Source: Telmatactis stephensoni
Taxonomy: Eukaryota; Cnidaria; Anthozoa; Actiniaria; Isophelliidae
Direction: 5' to 3'
Assembly (NCBI GenBank): GCA_029948255.1
Contig: JALIZF010001689.1
Location: 248,001 to 312,000, forward strand
DNA: 64,000 nucleotides
Shown: in pieces, positions 23,241 to 38,200 of the stretch
Position numbering within the stretch: position 1 is the first letter of the stretch
Layout: the number at the start of each line of letters is the position of its first letter
Program-made: the position numbers and the translations under genes
Notes under the pieces: model-generated
What the model was told of the DNA's origin: nothing
The model's input: the letters and a program-made list of their open reading frames with translations, nothing else
Database searches by the model: none

Positions 23241-26200
23241 ATGGCAAGTACAATTGTCAAGGAAGGAGAGTATACTGTAACGATTTATAGCTTGGTACGT
23301 AGGCTACAAGTACGATATTTGTATTGTTTACATCGGTTGCATGGCAGTCTGGGTCTGACATTTTGTGAAAACTAAAAAGTCTTGTGGATTTTTCTGAAGT
23401 GATCCAACGTGTATGGATAAAGTTCGAGCTTCTCTCTATTTTTAAAATGTATATAGTTATCTAGCAGAATTTCCGTGGTTTTTATCTTTGGAGTTAGAAG
23501 GACCAGTGTTGTTACATGCATGCCACCTCCAGAGGGGTGGAAGGGAAGTGAATATATTTTGGAATGATAATTTTTGGGAGGTCACCATCATTCATCTTTA
23601 TCTGTTTAACATACCATTGAAACTCCAGATTTTTAAGTGGCTGTTGAGGAGAGGTGGTCAATATAGAGTAATGCACCTGTCAATGTTAAGCCCCAGGGGA
23701 GGGGGGGTTGGGCATTCCCAGAGGGATTTGACATTTTTGTTGATGCCAAAGTCAAATTCCCCACCCCTAGGCGTCTTATAATGCTACCAGTATATGTTTT
23801 GTTCTCTTTGTGAATTTAAGATGGTGATCATGTCAAATAATTCCCCACCCAAGGGAGAGGAGTTTATGTCAAATCCCCTGGGTGTGCCCCCCTGGGGCTT
23901 AAAATTGATACATGCATGAAAGTATGGATTGGATCAATGATAGGAATGAAAAATGTTGCCAGTTGTGGAGAGGTGGCCATTGTACAGAGGTTTCAATATG
24001 GAGTAATTGTATGGATTGGATCAATGGTGGCAGTGAAAAATGCTGGCTGTTGTGTGTTAGTGGAAATTTGATTTCATCAATACTTTAAGGTAATTCCTCT
24101 GTTTTGCACCGCGCACGCCTACTGCGCATGTTTCAAAAAGCATAAATCGCGACTTTACGAGCATTTTCTTTCAAGGTATAATCAAAAAGGATACAAAACT
24201 CGATTTTAGAAATTTTTCTAATCTTTGGTGCGATAAAAAGCAAGTTTTGCGAAACTCGCCCCATTCCCTTCTCGAAAAAGTGCCGTTTTTAGCTCTATTA
24301 TGATGTTTTACAAAATATCTCGCGAACGAGCACCGTGACCCCCAGTTCTTATTTCAAAACTTGCATTCACGCAATGATTTACACAACATATTTGAAAATT
24401 AAGAAAATCTATCGATAGGAACATGGAAAATTTGACCCTTTTTTGTGTATATTTGAGCCGAGAATGCCAAAAATCGAACATTTCGGGGGTATGTTGCTCT
24501 CTAAATGATGCGAAAAATGTTCCAATGAAATGCGTTATCGAAGTTAAAATAAGCTTTCTTACGAGATATTTCACTATTTGACCTGTTTCCACTAAAATAC
24601 TGCTAGCTCTGAGTTTTGGAGTCTTTTTCTGAGACCAGATAGACATATCAACAAATTAGCTGGAAAACATCGAACGTTCGCGCGAAATCGCTAAAATATC
24701 CTTGTCTATCAAGCCAAATATTTCCTAAACAAGTACCGTGACCCCCTCTTTTTTTGTTAGTTACGAAATAACTCAAAACCTGCAAAATTTCAAATTTTAA
24801 GCGATTTCTATCGGTAGGATCTATTACAGAGGAATCACCTTAAGTTTTTTATTTTGGCAATAATGGCAGTATTTTACAAAGGTTGATCAACCACAAGATT
24901 GAATTATTGATATATTGAAAATCACTCATGGTGTGTATCAGTACTTGATGCATATAAAATGAGATCAGCATGGACCATTGATGTTGACAATACTCAATAA
25001 CTGACTTCCTAGATTAAAAGCCAGAAGTTTTATGAAGTGATACAGATTCTTAGTAATGAACTGGAAAACCACCCAAAGGTATGTGAACTTTGGTAACTAC
25101 TGTACATTGTAGCTTTGGTAACTACTGTACATTGTAGCTTTGGTAACTACTGTACATTGTAGCTTTGGTAACTACTGTACATTGTAGCTTTGTTTTATGT
25201 AAATATTAGAATTTCATTAACTACGTACTACAAGCCTTAGCGAGCAGCAACACTAATCTTGGTCTTGTGTCGGGTTTCCTGTTTTCAAAATTAGTTGCTG
25301 AATTTGAGATTTGAGGATTTCACTTTGTGGAGATGATAAATTGGGAGCCTGCACTACATGTGTTCTGTTATTGGTCAGTGGACAATGTTCACAAAGCACA
25401 TCTGTGAAACAGTATGGTTACATCATGAGTTTTAACCCCAGGGGGAGAGTGGGGTGACTCCATTGTAAATAGGATCAGCTATGCTTGCCGGGAATTTGGA
25501 AGATGTGGAAGATATTGAATTTTACTGTTGGATGTGAATCTGCATCTACAGGTGCATTTTATTAAAAGCCCTGAATAATTTATTTGGGTTATTTTAATTT
25601 TTAGTCTCGAGCTGCGCTTTCTCTTTTGGGATACTGTTATTTTCAAGTTCAAAATTTTGAAGCTGCATCAGATTGGTAAGTCATCATAATGGCCAGGTAT
25701 CTATTCAATTTAAGGTCCTAATCAAACAAGAATGTAAGTCGATCAGCAAAAGTTTTGACTTGCACCTTGTGTGACTGCTGACTTGCATGGACTTGTGAGA
25801 AGTAATGCAAACTTGAATTGACTGACAATTAAGTGTTTAGTGGTGTTTGAGTATTTTGCATGTCAAAACTGGCATTGACTTGCATCTTGTTCGATCAGAT
25901 TCTAATCTTTAGACATAACTCAATGAAGTACATCATGTGTCAAAATATCATCAATTTGATATCAGTGACTTATAATAACTCTTTGTAATTTATAGTTATA
26001 CTAATTATTGCATTTGATATATGTTGTTTTGGTTATATGTAGCTATGGTCAATTAACTCAGATTCACCCTGAAGTTGATGAATATAAACTGTACTATGCT
26101 CAGGTATAGTGCTCTCCATTTATTGTTTTCATTTATACATATATACAAGGCTGTACTAAACAAGTCATCAGACAAATACGTCATAAATACATGTGAACCA

Positions 26201-29200
26201 AACACATTTCACCACATTGCAAGTTACAGTATTACCAATTTTTTGAAACTTTTAATTTTGTCAGGCCAGACTTGCATTTTTATTGTGACAGCTCAAATTT
26301 GCCTCTTGCTTGACAACTGATCTGCTGATCTAACAAAAAACAAAAACACAACTTACAACAACAATAACAAACCCAAGGCAATCCATATATTTAGATCTTA
26401 CTGTGTGTGTTTTCTTTTCTTCAACAATTTAACCGCTGGGTATCCTGTCTGTTTAAAATTATTTTAATTAGTAGCCTTATATCTTGCTTTTATACGACTC
26501 ATTCCTCCCTCCCCAAATTGCTTGCAGTGGTGTTGTACATAACATGATCTTATTGTATATTTTGCTTACACATTTTACTGTATTGTTAATTTTAGTCCTT
26601 GTACAAAGCCTTTATGTATGCAGAAGCTATGAAAGCAACATTTCAAATAGAAAATCCTATCTATCAATCCAAGGTAATTCCATTAAGTGTATTGGTACTA
26701 GCCTTTATGACACACAGTCTGTGATAATGATTACCTGTGTTTTTAACTTTAATTGGATTCTGTATATTTTGATCTGATTAATTGGCCAATGGTCTGTGAG
26801 GTAGAACTTGTTTGGTTAGTGTTGATTTGCATAGGCTTTAAACTATACAGTACCACCATACCTCATTGGGAGATCTGGAAAAATTGTAATTCCAAAGTGT
26901 ATTCTTGGCCCTTCATGTAGATCTGAAGTTCACCACATTCTGCAATTCATTACAACTGTCTATAGGTTCTTAAACTTCAAGCTGCTATTAAATATGAGGA
27001 AGAAGACTTGCAAGGAGCAAAGGTACTTTACGTTATTGCTACATGTATAAACCTCTGATGGTTTTTTTTGACTATTTCTATATTTTATAATAAATCCAAG
27101 TGGATACCAACTACATGTATTTACCTGCTAAATGCTACTACATATCAAATTGCTGAAATATCTTTTAGGTTTTGCATTTTCTTTCAATGGTATTTGTCAA
27201 GTGTGACTGCATTACAGCGGTGTCTTCCTTGTAGAAAGGTGTTCGTTTTACATAGTTGCCCCACTAAGAGAGATTTAAACTGTTCTAGAGAGTTGTCCTA
27301 AACAACCATAATATTGTTTTCAGAGTATGGTGGAGCAGTGCTCAAATGAAGATCCAGACACTGAGGTCAATCTAGGGTGCTTGCTATTCAAGGTACAATT
27401 AACTATTATCAATAAATATAATATTTTTCAGTCCATTCTGGCCTCCTTTAATTTATTGTTTGAAAAAGGAGGATATTGTAATGCAGCCTTAAGTGGGGTG
27501 GGGTGGGGTAATTGTTTAATATAGTTTTATATTTGTACAAATGCATATACATTGTACATGTAGCATGGATTCTTGGGCTCAAAGACTATTGCAGTAATTC
27601 TGAGAAAAGGTAGTGCTGAAGGGTCTGAGTCAACTACTCCTAAAAATACCTTTCTCTTTCTAATGGTACAATGTATTGCTGTATGCATGTTTATTGTGGT
27701 TCAGAATATTATCTTTGGTTGGAATTTTTTTACCACCGTGTGCAAAACTATGCATCGTGCCAGACTAAAGTCTCGATTAGAATTTGGTCAATAGGTTACC
27801 AAAAATCCAGACAGAGGTGGAGTTTTCTATACAATGTCTATACACTTTGCTGGCTTCCTGGTAACCTATTGACCAAATCCCAATTGAGACTTTAGTCTGG
27901 CTGGATTCATAATTATGCACATGATGGTAAAGTGGTTTGATTTTCTGCTGGCATTGTGTTATATTCATTATCTTAATCTGGAGGTACAAAAAAACAAAAA
28001 TCAAACTGGTTTGATCCCAACCCAAATTTTTTCTAAGCCACAACATATATTTACTGCTGGTAGGCTGCTCTTATTGACCCCCTGTGTATTATTGGTATTA
28101 TTAATAGTACTTACACCAGGGACATTTTCTTCCTTCAGGAAAAGCACTATCAAGAGGCATGTCAGAAATTCCAAATGGCAATGAATATCTTGGGATATCA
28201 ACCAGGTAATGTTAAAGCACAATTACTATTTGTCTACTGGAGTATTGTAATTGAAACACCTTGGAGAAAAAGTATATCAGATATATTTTTTGTAATTCTA
28301 TCATCCAATGGTATGTTGTTGTTGCATTGTAGATCTGTCTTATAGCATTGCCCTGTGTTACTACTACCTCAAACAATATGCGCCAGCACTCAAACACATT
28401 GCTGATATCATAGAGAGAGGCATAAGAGAACACCCAGGTCAGTACATCATACAGAGATATATGTTGTTTGCAGTCATTGCTTGCTTGCTTTCTTAATGCT
28501 TATACACTTATTTCAAAAAACGTTGTCACCATTCAAAGCAACAAGTGTCAAGGCAAGCCCGAAATAAATGCTGGTTTGTGCTGCTAATAATCGATAATGT
28601 ATTCAAATCAGACTTGTTGTCAAAAAATTGAGTGTGGTATACTAACAAGGACTTGAAAATGCTCACATTTTGTAATTAGCTCAATAGAAACATTAAGTCT
28701 GATTTGAATACTGACATTACAAACAAAACCAGCATTTATTACGGTCTTGGCTTGACGCTTGTTGCTCCGAACCGCGACAACATTTTTTTAAATAAGTGTA
28801 TATTTATTATGTATTAAGGCTCATAATAATTTCGTAGACTTACATGTTCCATTCTTTGAAGAGCAATTGACGAAAATTGGACCAAAGGATAAAATTGAAC
28901 CACATTAAACATTAAGAAATTTGATCAGTAGGTCATCCTAATAAAACACTAAATTATAAACAACAAATATTCTCCCCAAATTCTACATTTTAAGTTGATT
29001 ATTGAAGAGAAGTTTAGGTTTAAAAAGAAAAAGAACAATAGGCCTGAGTAGAGGACATTATCTTATTTCTATTAATTTTATTGATGTTTGATGTTCTTCA
29101 ACTTTAGAACTCAGTGTTGGCATGACAACAGAAGGTATTGAAGTCAGAAGTGTTGGAAATACAAAGGTAACTACAGTGTAAAACAATGTTGCCTTGTATT

Positions 29201-32200
29201 GATGTAGTGCAAAGGTTAAAAATAGCACTACACTGTATTATTTTTGATTTGCGTATTTTCAAGTTATGTAAATGAATACAGAATAATGTTTACTTTAGAG
29301 ACCATGATGTTACTATTGAATAATAATTTTGCTTTTTTTCAGGTTTTGCACCAAACAGCACTCATAGAGGCTTTCAACCTAAAAGCTGCGATTGAATATC
29401 AACTGAAGAATTGTAAGTTTTTGATTTTAAAGAATGTACTGTAGAGTTAATTAAAAGTCATTGCAGTACTGTTAGGTGTTTGTTTATATTTAGCATTTTA
29501 TTGATAGATGAGTGTGTTTTTTACAGATGAAGCAGCTCAAGAAGCTTTAACAGACATGCCACCTAGATCAGAAGAGGTAATTACAATGTACAGCTTGACT
29601 TAGTGGTTGTAGTTTCTTTCTTGGTAGTGACTATTAAATCATGTAATCACTTTAATATTTAGAGTAGATTTCGTATGACTGTGAAAACGGCACCGCACGG
29701 TCACGGCACGGTTACGGCAGGAATTTCGAATGTTTTTATAGACATCACGGCACTGACACGGCCACAGAACGGCGCGGTCCATTTCACACTCATACGAAAT
29801 CTACTCTATTGAGGTAGCTAGCTAGTTGGTCCACAATTTGCTGGACCAACATTAAATGCTGATTTCAAAAGAATTAATGTCTCATTTTGACTTTTGTTAA
29901 TATTTAGGAATTAGATCCAGTCACCTTACATAACCAAGCTTTAATGAACATGGAAACACAGCCAACACAGGTAGAAAGAAGACATGACTACATGAGTTTA
30001 TTTATAATCAAATCAGATTTTGACCTTAAGTCTGTTTGTAGGGCTTTGAGAAACTCCAGTTTCTTCTACAGCAGAATCCTTTCCCACCAGGTAATTAAAA
30101 ACTCCACAGTGTTTTTGGTGGATCAGAAAAAGAAGTACCAGTCAGACAGTTTGTAAATGTAAACATTTTCGTTGTACATTTATATTTTGAGTTGTACAGT
30201 TGAACTTCTTGTAAGCGGACAGCCTTAGGACCAGGGAATAGACCTTTATCATACTAGCATGACATTATAAATAACTATTATTTGAATTGTTGGAAAAAGA
30301 GTTTACTATTAAATTTTTTATATCTTCAACATTAGTAAAATTGCAAAGTTTTTGTGAGATTGCTCTTTTTAAATGAATTGCTTTGAAATTTTGGTAACAA
30401 TTTCTTCTTGAACTATTATAAAAGTCCCTATGATGCAATTTGTTATTTTTGAAAATCAGTTCTTACTAGATACATGTAGAATAGTAAAAAGTAATTTCAA
30501 AATGCAAATGAGATGACATCAAAGGAGTCATTTGCTCTATCTCCATGGGATATTTAATCTGCAACACATTCTCTTCAATTCAATATCAAATTTGCTTGGC
30601 TAAACTGCATATTATTTTATCTAATATGCAAATTATTTACAAATGGAAAAACTCCAGTATTTTGGATAGAGTCATTTTTGTATAATAAATGGTGCCTCTT
30701 TTGATGTTATCAAATTAGTATAAGAACATTTTAAAACGCTTATAACTCAGAAATAGAAAGTCCACATGTGGTAATATTAAAATGTGTTAGTTATCACTGT
30801 CTTGATAAATAAGGGATGTCTGCTGTAACAAAAACAAAAAGGGTGAGGTGGGCTTTAGAACTTTGAGCATTTTTATGAAGAAATGTACAGTGGATGGGCA
30901 TCACATGCCTGGCAAGCCTCGTTATCATGCTAAACACATGTAAAACAAAAATTCCACAATAATATTATTTAATTAGCTTCAAAAATCCATCAGGGATGGC
31001 AAGGGCAATCTTTACAAAACTCTCGACTGCAGTGTGATAAGGGTCTATGGTATCCACTTACAAGAGGGTTAAAATGTAGAGTTTGTTAGGAGAAGGGACT
31101 GATGGTTGTAAGGTGTCTGCCTAAGGGAGGTCAACTAAGTGTCTATTAGTGGAGGTTCAACTGTAATTGAAAAAGCTTTTCTCAAACCTGTAGATTTAGA
31201 AAACGTAATGCTTTTGTGTTTTGTTATAGAAACATTTGGAAATTTACTGCTTCTGTATGCAAAATACCAGGTAAATTATAATTTATAGCTTTGTATATGT
31301 CTTTGAATTATTCACTTGTTATTTTTGTTCTCCCCCCTTACTTTTGCTATACACAAGAATTGTACATAGTAAATTTGATGGTGTTATGATTACAGCAGAA
31401 TACTTTTAAGTGTTTTGACTCTACATAATTAGTGTCATCAATTCTATAATTTATGATTATAAATGCACATTTCTTCCCAAGTATTGAGACACATGTAAAT
31501 AGTGTAACTACATGTATGTGCATTTAGATAGAGCTCAGTCTGTATTCTAAGAGAGTTAAATCACAAATACTGGTTTCACTAGTGATGTAAGCATAAGCAA
31601 CAACAGACTCAGTAAGCTCATCATTAGCATTGCTTGTCTTTTCTCAGTCACACCTAGATGTATGTGATAAATACTATTCTGAGGATGTACACTGTGTTGC
31701 TTATGCTTATGTTACCAGGTTTTACACTTGAATAGAAACTCCCTCTAAATTTTGTCAAGTCAATATATTGCTTCCTTGTATTTATGTCAAATATTGATCC
31801 ACTTTTTATCTTTATCATAATTATAGTATTATGACTTGGCAGCTGATGTTCTTGCTGAAAATGCTCAACTAACATATAAATATTTACAACCAGTAAGTAA
31901 TAATTATTATAGCTACCATAAACATGCCTGGACAGGATTGAACTTGGGTTTTAACTCAAGACAACTAAAATTCAACTATGGTAAATGCATCAAATCTAAA
32001 CGTTTTGTAATAATTACAATCATTCTCAAGCAAGTACAAGACTGTATTGTGTTTTGCTAATGGAGATCCCACTTCACATGATCAAAGCAAATTATTGTCC
32101 AACTAATTGATGGTCAGGGAAGAAACAATGATAGTAGTACTAACAATTAACAGGCATATCAGCAAAACTGCAAATTAAACTGCTTTTCATATACCTTTGT

Positions 32201-35200
32201 CATAAACCGGCAATGATACATCAAACACTGTAAATAATATATCAGTGCCATCACTGTTTCAACGAAAACCTTGTCAAGTTACAGAAATGTTTCTGGGAGA
32301 TATTTAAGAAAACAATTATATTTTTCTGCTGATCAAAATATCACCTCTCCCAAAAGTTGTGGTTATACTTAGCCTTTTTCCCAAGGTAAAGGACTTCAAT
32401 CCCTCGGTAAACCCAATTTCTGTAATGTAACCGATATTTCCCAAGGTACATTTACCGAGGTGAATCACCATAGATACGTCAAAAAGAACAGAAAACAACC
32501 GCCCGAGACATCTACCTAACAAAAGAGCTAGGTTTTTCCGTGTTCCAAGGTAATTAAAGTGGCTAATGAGATTGCTTTGTCAGGATAATCCCGGAAACTG
32601 CATGCTGTGAGGGCTGAGTTGAGCTAAAACAAGTCACTCGTGTTTGACCTCCAAGCATGGCAGGATTTTACGATTCACCGTGAGTATTTTAGACTTCAAA
32701 CTTTCGTTTTGCTTTTATTGAATAGTGTAATTTGTAGGGAACCAACTGAAAGAATACTTTTTTTTAGGAATTCCGGAGACGAGCTTTTCAATGGTTATTT
32801 ATTTCAACGGCAACGACTTAGCCGAATGGCTCAGCCTGGTACATGTAGTTCTACTACCTACGGTACATTTCCCGGCCAAACTAATAATAGTAATAACAAC
32901 CCAATGCATTTTGCCAGCGAACAAACATATTACCCGCCAGCTCCGACAGGCCAATTTGTTTTTGTGCCATCTGGCTCTCCACCACCAGGTAAAACCTTGA
33001 CTGCCGATCAGCCAAGTTCTTCAAAAGACACTTCAAAAGACGAACCGTCCAAAGCATCGGGAAAGCGTTGGGACAGTGTTGAGGTGAAGCTCCTAATAGA
33101 AGCCTACAAGGACAACCACGATCAATTGAAAAGCGCAAAGAGTAGTCGCGGAAAAAAGCATGTTTGGGATCTCATTTATGAAGACTTTATTCAATTATGC
33201 AATGATTTCAAAATTAAAACCACCAAGACCTTAGTCCAGGCCAAGGAGAAATGGAGGGCGCTATTTGATAAGTATAAGGCCGTCTGTGACAACAATCAAA
33301 AGACAGGTCGTGGGAGAGTAGATTTCGAACATTTTGAAGCCATAGACGAATTCATGGGGCATTCCGACAAAGTACATCCTAAGTTTGTAAAAGAAACGGA
33401 AATTATCAGTGAACCTGATGAGACCAATGTGAAGGACAGCGATGTGGTGCCGCTGAAAGAAACAACTGATGCCAAGATTGACAAGCAAGACAAAAAATTG
33501 GGTAACAGCAGTGAGCGCCCTAAGAAAAGAAAGAAGGTAAATGAGGAGAAAGAGACGGAAGAAAGTGCAAAACTAATAGAACTGTTGCAAAGGCAGCAAG
33601 AAGCCCTTCAAAAGTCTGAGGAGAATGATAGAAAAACACTAGAAACATTGCTCAAGTTTCAAAATGATGCCGAAAGGAGGCACCAAGAGTTTATGGCATC
33701 CGTGCTAGGCAAACTAGGAGACGTTTTCTCAAAAAAATAGGTTGGCATATATTTCAATGAAGTGATATATGAATTTATTATTGTTAATGTTTGTGCATGC
33801 TCATATTTCACGACCAGTGGACTTTGTATTTGACATTGAACTGAAACTATAAACTGAATGAATACCAAATGAAAAAGAGAAAAAATGCGTGCATGCAGTG
33901 ATATTTTAGATGAGAAATAAAATCGATTTTGAAATAATTATTACTAGATAGCTTTTAAATACTGAAACTATGAACTGAATGAATACCAAATGAAAAAGAG
34001 ACAAATGCATGTATGCAGTGATATTTTAGATGAGAAATAAAATCAATTTTGAAATAATTATTACTAGATAGCTTTTAAATACTTGCTTTTAAATTGTTAC
34101 TGATTTGCTAGATAATCAACCACAGCTTCTATAACTTCATTAGCGTCTTGAGATGGAGGCCCATCATCGTCATCATCATTGTCATCATCATCATCATCAT
34201 CATCACCAAAATCGCAGACATCTCCTCTCAAAATGCATATGTTGTGCAGGATACAGCATGCAAATATAGTATCTGGAATGCGTTCTGATTCCTCATCGAG
34301 CCGTTTCTGTAAAACTCTCCATCTGTCTTTTGTTGCACCAAATGCATGCTCACTTACAATTCGGGCTCTAGAGAGTTCCTTGTTAAAGTGCTTTTGATGT
34401 TGATCTAGAGCACCAGTGTCTTTGAAGGGGCGAAGTAGCCAGCTCTTTAGAGGATAGGCTGAGTCACCAACTATAAGTGGGCGAATAGTAGTACCGTTAA
34501 CGTCAAAAGTTGGCTCCATTAAAATTTCCTCATACTCTGCAGCTCTGAATAACACGGATAATCTTAAAACTCTAGCATCATGCATGCTTCCCGGGTAACC
34601 AGTAGATACTGATAAGTATAGTTTTAGAAGAATCCCCAACTCCTTACACAACAAAGCTGTAGAATTTTTTTCGGTTGAAGTAGTTCCTCCCCCGTTTTCC
34701 TTTGGTGCTTTAATGGCAATGTGGCTTCCATCAATTGCTGCTACAACGTTGGGAATGTCACTTTTACGTGCAAACCCCTCGATATTCTTTTTTATTTCAG
34801 CTCTAGAAGTTGGGAATTTAATGAAATTGTCCTTTAAGTGACATAACTCTTGGACAAACTCATGAGTGCAATACACTGCTGGTAGCTTTGAGATTCCCAT
34901 CATTAGGCCACTTGAGCGGTACCATTCTCCTGTAGCAAGCCTCCACAGGCTAACTGCTACTCTCTTCTCTACTGGGATTGCTTCTCGAAGCCGTGACTTC
35001 TGTCGATGAATTGTTGGTCCAACAAGTCGGCAAATGTACTCAAACGTTTCTCTAGACACCCTGAAATTTTCTTCCACCAGTAATCGAGGCATCTGTTGTT
35101 TAAGATTTCTTGGATCCAGTTTCTGCGGACGGGGAAGCATCCAAACACTTCTAGGTTCTCTCAACTGTCTTCCGACGAATTTGCCGAAGGTAAATAAAAA

Positions 35201-38200
35201 CTTCCACCATGCTTAGAAAATTAAGCATTTGGCTTCGTTGTCTTGACCTCCTCCGTAGGTAGTACAGTATACACGTAGGTAGGCATGGTGCGGTTCGGCG
35301 ACATAGAAATAGCATCAGAATTAAAAATGTGCATGTTGATTCTTGATCGATATCCATAACAGAGATTCGCGGTAAAAGTTTCAATTTGCGCGCCAAGACA
35401 CGGTAACCCTGTCAAGGTCACCGGATCATGTTCACCACGGGGAACTAGTTCATGTATAACCGACGTCACCACGGTAATTAAACAACCCACGGTAATTCGA
35501 CCTGGGTAAATTTAGCACGGGAAATCAAAATTAGAGTCCAAGTGTAACCGCAACTAAAGTACAGGATATCTCTTAGATGCATTTGCCAAATTTTTGTGGC
35601 TTTTGACATTTTGTTCTTTGAGTCTTAAAGAGCTTGTATGCAAAATCTTGAGCCTTAATTTAAACAACCTAGTATAGTGTTCTTATTATCATAGGCCGTA
35701 AGACGTTTTTCTGCTCTGTCAGTACAATATACCTGTCTAATAAAGCGAATCTTCAAATTTCTGCAGTGAATAGATGGATTCTATGTATGTACAATCATTG
35801 TCATAATTGTTGGCATGATTGACTTTCTGAGGTGCATGCTGTGAATCTTACTGAAGACAAGTCTTCTTATATGCCCCTTTGCAATATTGCTGTGAAAACT
35901 TCAGGGCCCGGTTGTTTGAAAGACAATTAGCATTAACCCAGGATTAACTCTAAAGAAAATCATTCAAGACATTTTAACCCAGGATTAGCGTTAATCACCC
36001 TTCGAACAACCGGGCCCTGAACCTAAAACCCCATGAGGTATGGGGAAAACAACCACTCTAAATTTCACATCACACTGTCCAATAAATAACAGCAAAGATT
36101 GTAGTTCAGCACATACATTGGTTAGAGTTTAACATGTATACTATATTTTTATTTCAGTATATGTATGATTTTCTTGATGCAACCATAACACAGCAGACTT
36201 CACCAGAAGAAGTAAGCACACAGTGTTTATTGTGGGCATGGCATATTTTAACTGTGAATTAAAGAATAACATTTTATTTGGCAGGCCTATAGGAAATTTG
36301 ATGATATGGCTACAAAACAAACAGAGACTTTAAGAAAGTTGACGAAACAGGTGTGTACAGTAAATGAGTGATTTACAGCGAAAACTATTGCATCATGACC
36401 TCCAACGTCAGTAAGATTCCATCATTCTTGGGGGTGGAGCTTTCACAAACTCTTTCAGTGAATGGTTGATTTGAATGAAGCTCCACCCCCAAAACTGATT
36501 GACAGCTCAGAAAAACCCAAAATCAAAACAAGATTTGTAATTTGCTGGTCGAGATGCAACGATTTTGGCTGTAACCTACAATGTATTATAACCATAGATC
36601 TTGAGACTGTTGGTAGTAGACAGTGTCAATCCTTTCATTGATCTTTGTCAATGTTTTTTTCAGTAAGGGTGTTATTAATACTCTGGAATAATAATAGGGT
36701 GCTTAAGCAAGAGACATTTTTGTCAACATGGATGTTGTCATGTATACGTTTTTGATTGTGCATGTGCTGTCATAGATGAGATTCCCATTTTCGCTAGAAT
36801 GTCAGTTGAGACTTTCTCACATTGTATTTCATCTATGATGGCATGTGCATGGAAAAATTGTAGGTGTGATGTCTGTTGACAAAACATCTTTTGTTTAAGC
36901 TCCTTATTATGCTTTTACAACCCCTTCCTGAAGATTGCTCAAACATGCTGTCATCTCTTGATCAATGCAAGTGGTTGTATTATTTATTCTTACAAGGTTC
37001 AAGAAGCCAGACAAAATCATGACGATGAAGCAGTTAAAAAGGCAGTCAATGAGTATGATGAGGCACTAGAGAGGTAGGCTTATGTAGGACATGCTGTAAA
37101 GTGTTCTCTATCTGCTTTGGGTTTATTGGACTGCCATTTGAGTCAGCGACTTGAAATAAAGTGCTTTTATTACCGTTACCATTACAAAATAGAGGTGTGG
37201 GAGGGGGTATATGGGAATCAGAGTTCCTTGAGATTGTCCTTAAATTAGATACATTCTGTGTGAATTTTGGGTAGCAAGAAGAGCCAAAGAAATGAAAAGC
37301 AAGAAGTATGACAGATGAATGGGCCATTTGCACCAATAGGTCACGTAATCCTATCTCCCCTAAATCAAGCAGCACCGTTAAAATTAACACCAGAAATAGA
37401 AAAAGCACCTTGATATTTAGTAAAAGTGCAAAGCTTCAGCTCATAAGATGTAATGCAGGAGAAATGACAGTAAATTTAAGATTGGATATTTTCCTAAGAT
37501 TCATTTGGAAAAATGCATTGCATCCAGCATGGATGGCAAGCTCATACCATCCTAAATGCATTTTTCCAAACACATCTTAAGAAAATACATACCGGTAATC
37601 TTAAATTTGCTGTCATTTTTTTCTGAAACTTTGCATTTCTATTATCAAGGTACTGTTTCTATTTCTGGTGTTCATTTTGTTCATTGCTGCTTGATTTAGG
37701 GGAGATAGGGTCACATGACCTGTTAGTGCAAATGGCCTATTTATTCAAATCAGGAATTGCTAACTACTTCAGTCATCCATGTTATCCTTTTAGCACAACT
37801 TTAAATGAAGGTTGTCCTTAGTGACTGTAAAGACTGGCTGCAATTCTCCAGAATATTTTTGGGGGGCCTCTAAAAGAGCCTCCAGTACTTGTAACATTTT
37901 TCTTACTACAGCTTAGTGATTCATACTGTTGACTAAAATAGTTTTCTATTGATGTCATTATTCTGTGATTTAATCTTGTCATCCATTCATCAGGTACATT
38001 CCAGTCTTGATGGCCCAAGCTAAGATTTACTGGGATTTAGAAAACTATGGACAAGTTGAAAAGGTATATATGGCAGTACAATATGGGCTTTGCTAATTTA
38101 ATTTTATGTATTAAATGCTTGATTTCTTTTTAGATTTTCAGAAAATCGGTAGAGTTTTGTAATGAACATGAAGTGTGGAAGCTAAATGTAGCACATGTGC

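Larger units (their letters stand above)
32355..35555. mobile_element. PIF/Harbinger transposon, 3.2 kb, in IFT70 intron 16
   Basis: 18-bp terminal inverted repeats AGTTGTGGTTATACTTAG and AGTTGCGGTTACACTTGG (inverted, three mismatches) are bounded by AAA on both sides (32352-32354, 35556-35558), a 3-bp target duplication as expected for this superfamily. Inside are the two standard genes, convergent: a Myb/trihelix DNA-binding protein (plus) and a HARBI1-type nuclease (minus). Repeats of the type CCCAAGGTA / CCGAGGT lie just inside the left end and ACCGTGG motifs inside the right end. It sits between exons 31827-31892 and 36158-36211 of IFT70 without damaging the coding sequence. Confidence 0.92.

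Noticed and set aside
24308..24646. 112-codon minus-strand ORF inside the TTAA MITE, with a 72-codon relative at 40083-40301
   Set aside because: The two copies do not keep the same length or frame and show no protein motif; similarity is explained by the shared MITE sequence.
25086..25191. CRISPR-like array
   Set aside because: The repeats are head to tail without spacers and lie in an animal intron: a minisatellite.
34179..34397. Plus-strand Ser-rich ORF
   Set aside because: It is the reverse shadow of the poly-Asp tail of the Harbinger nuclease.
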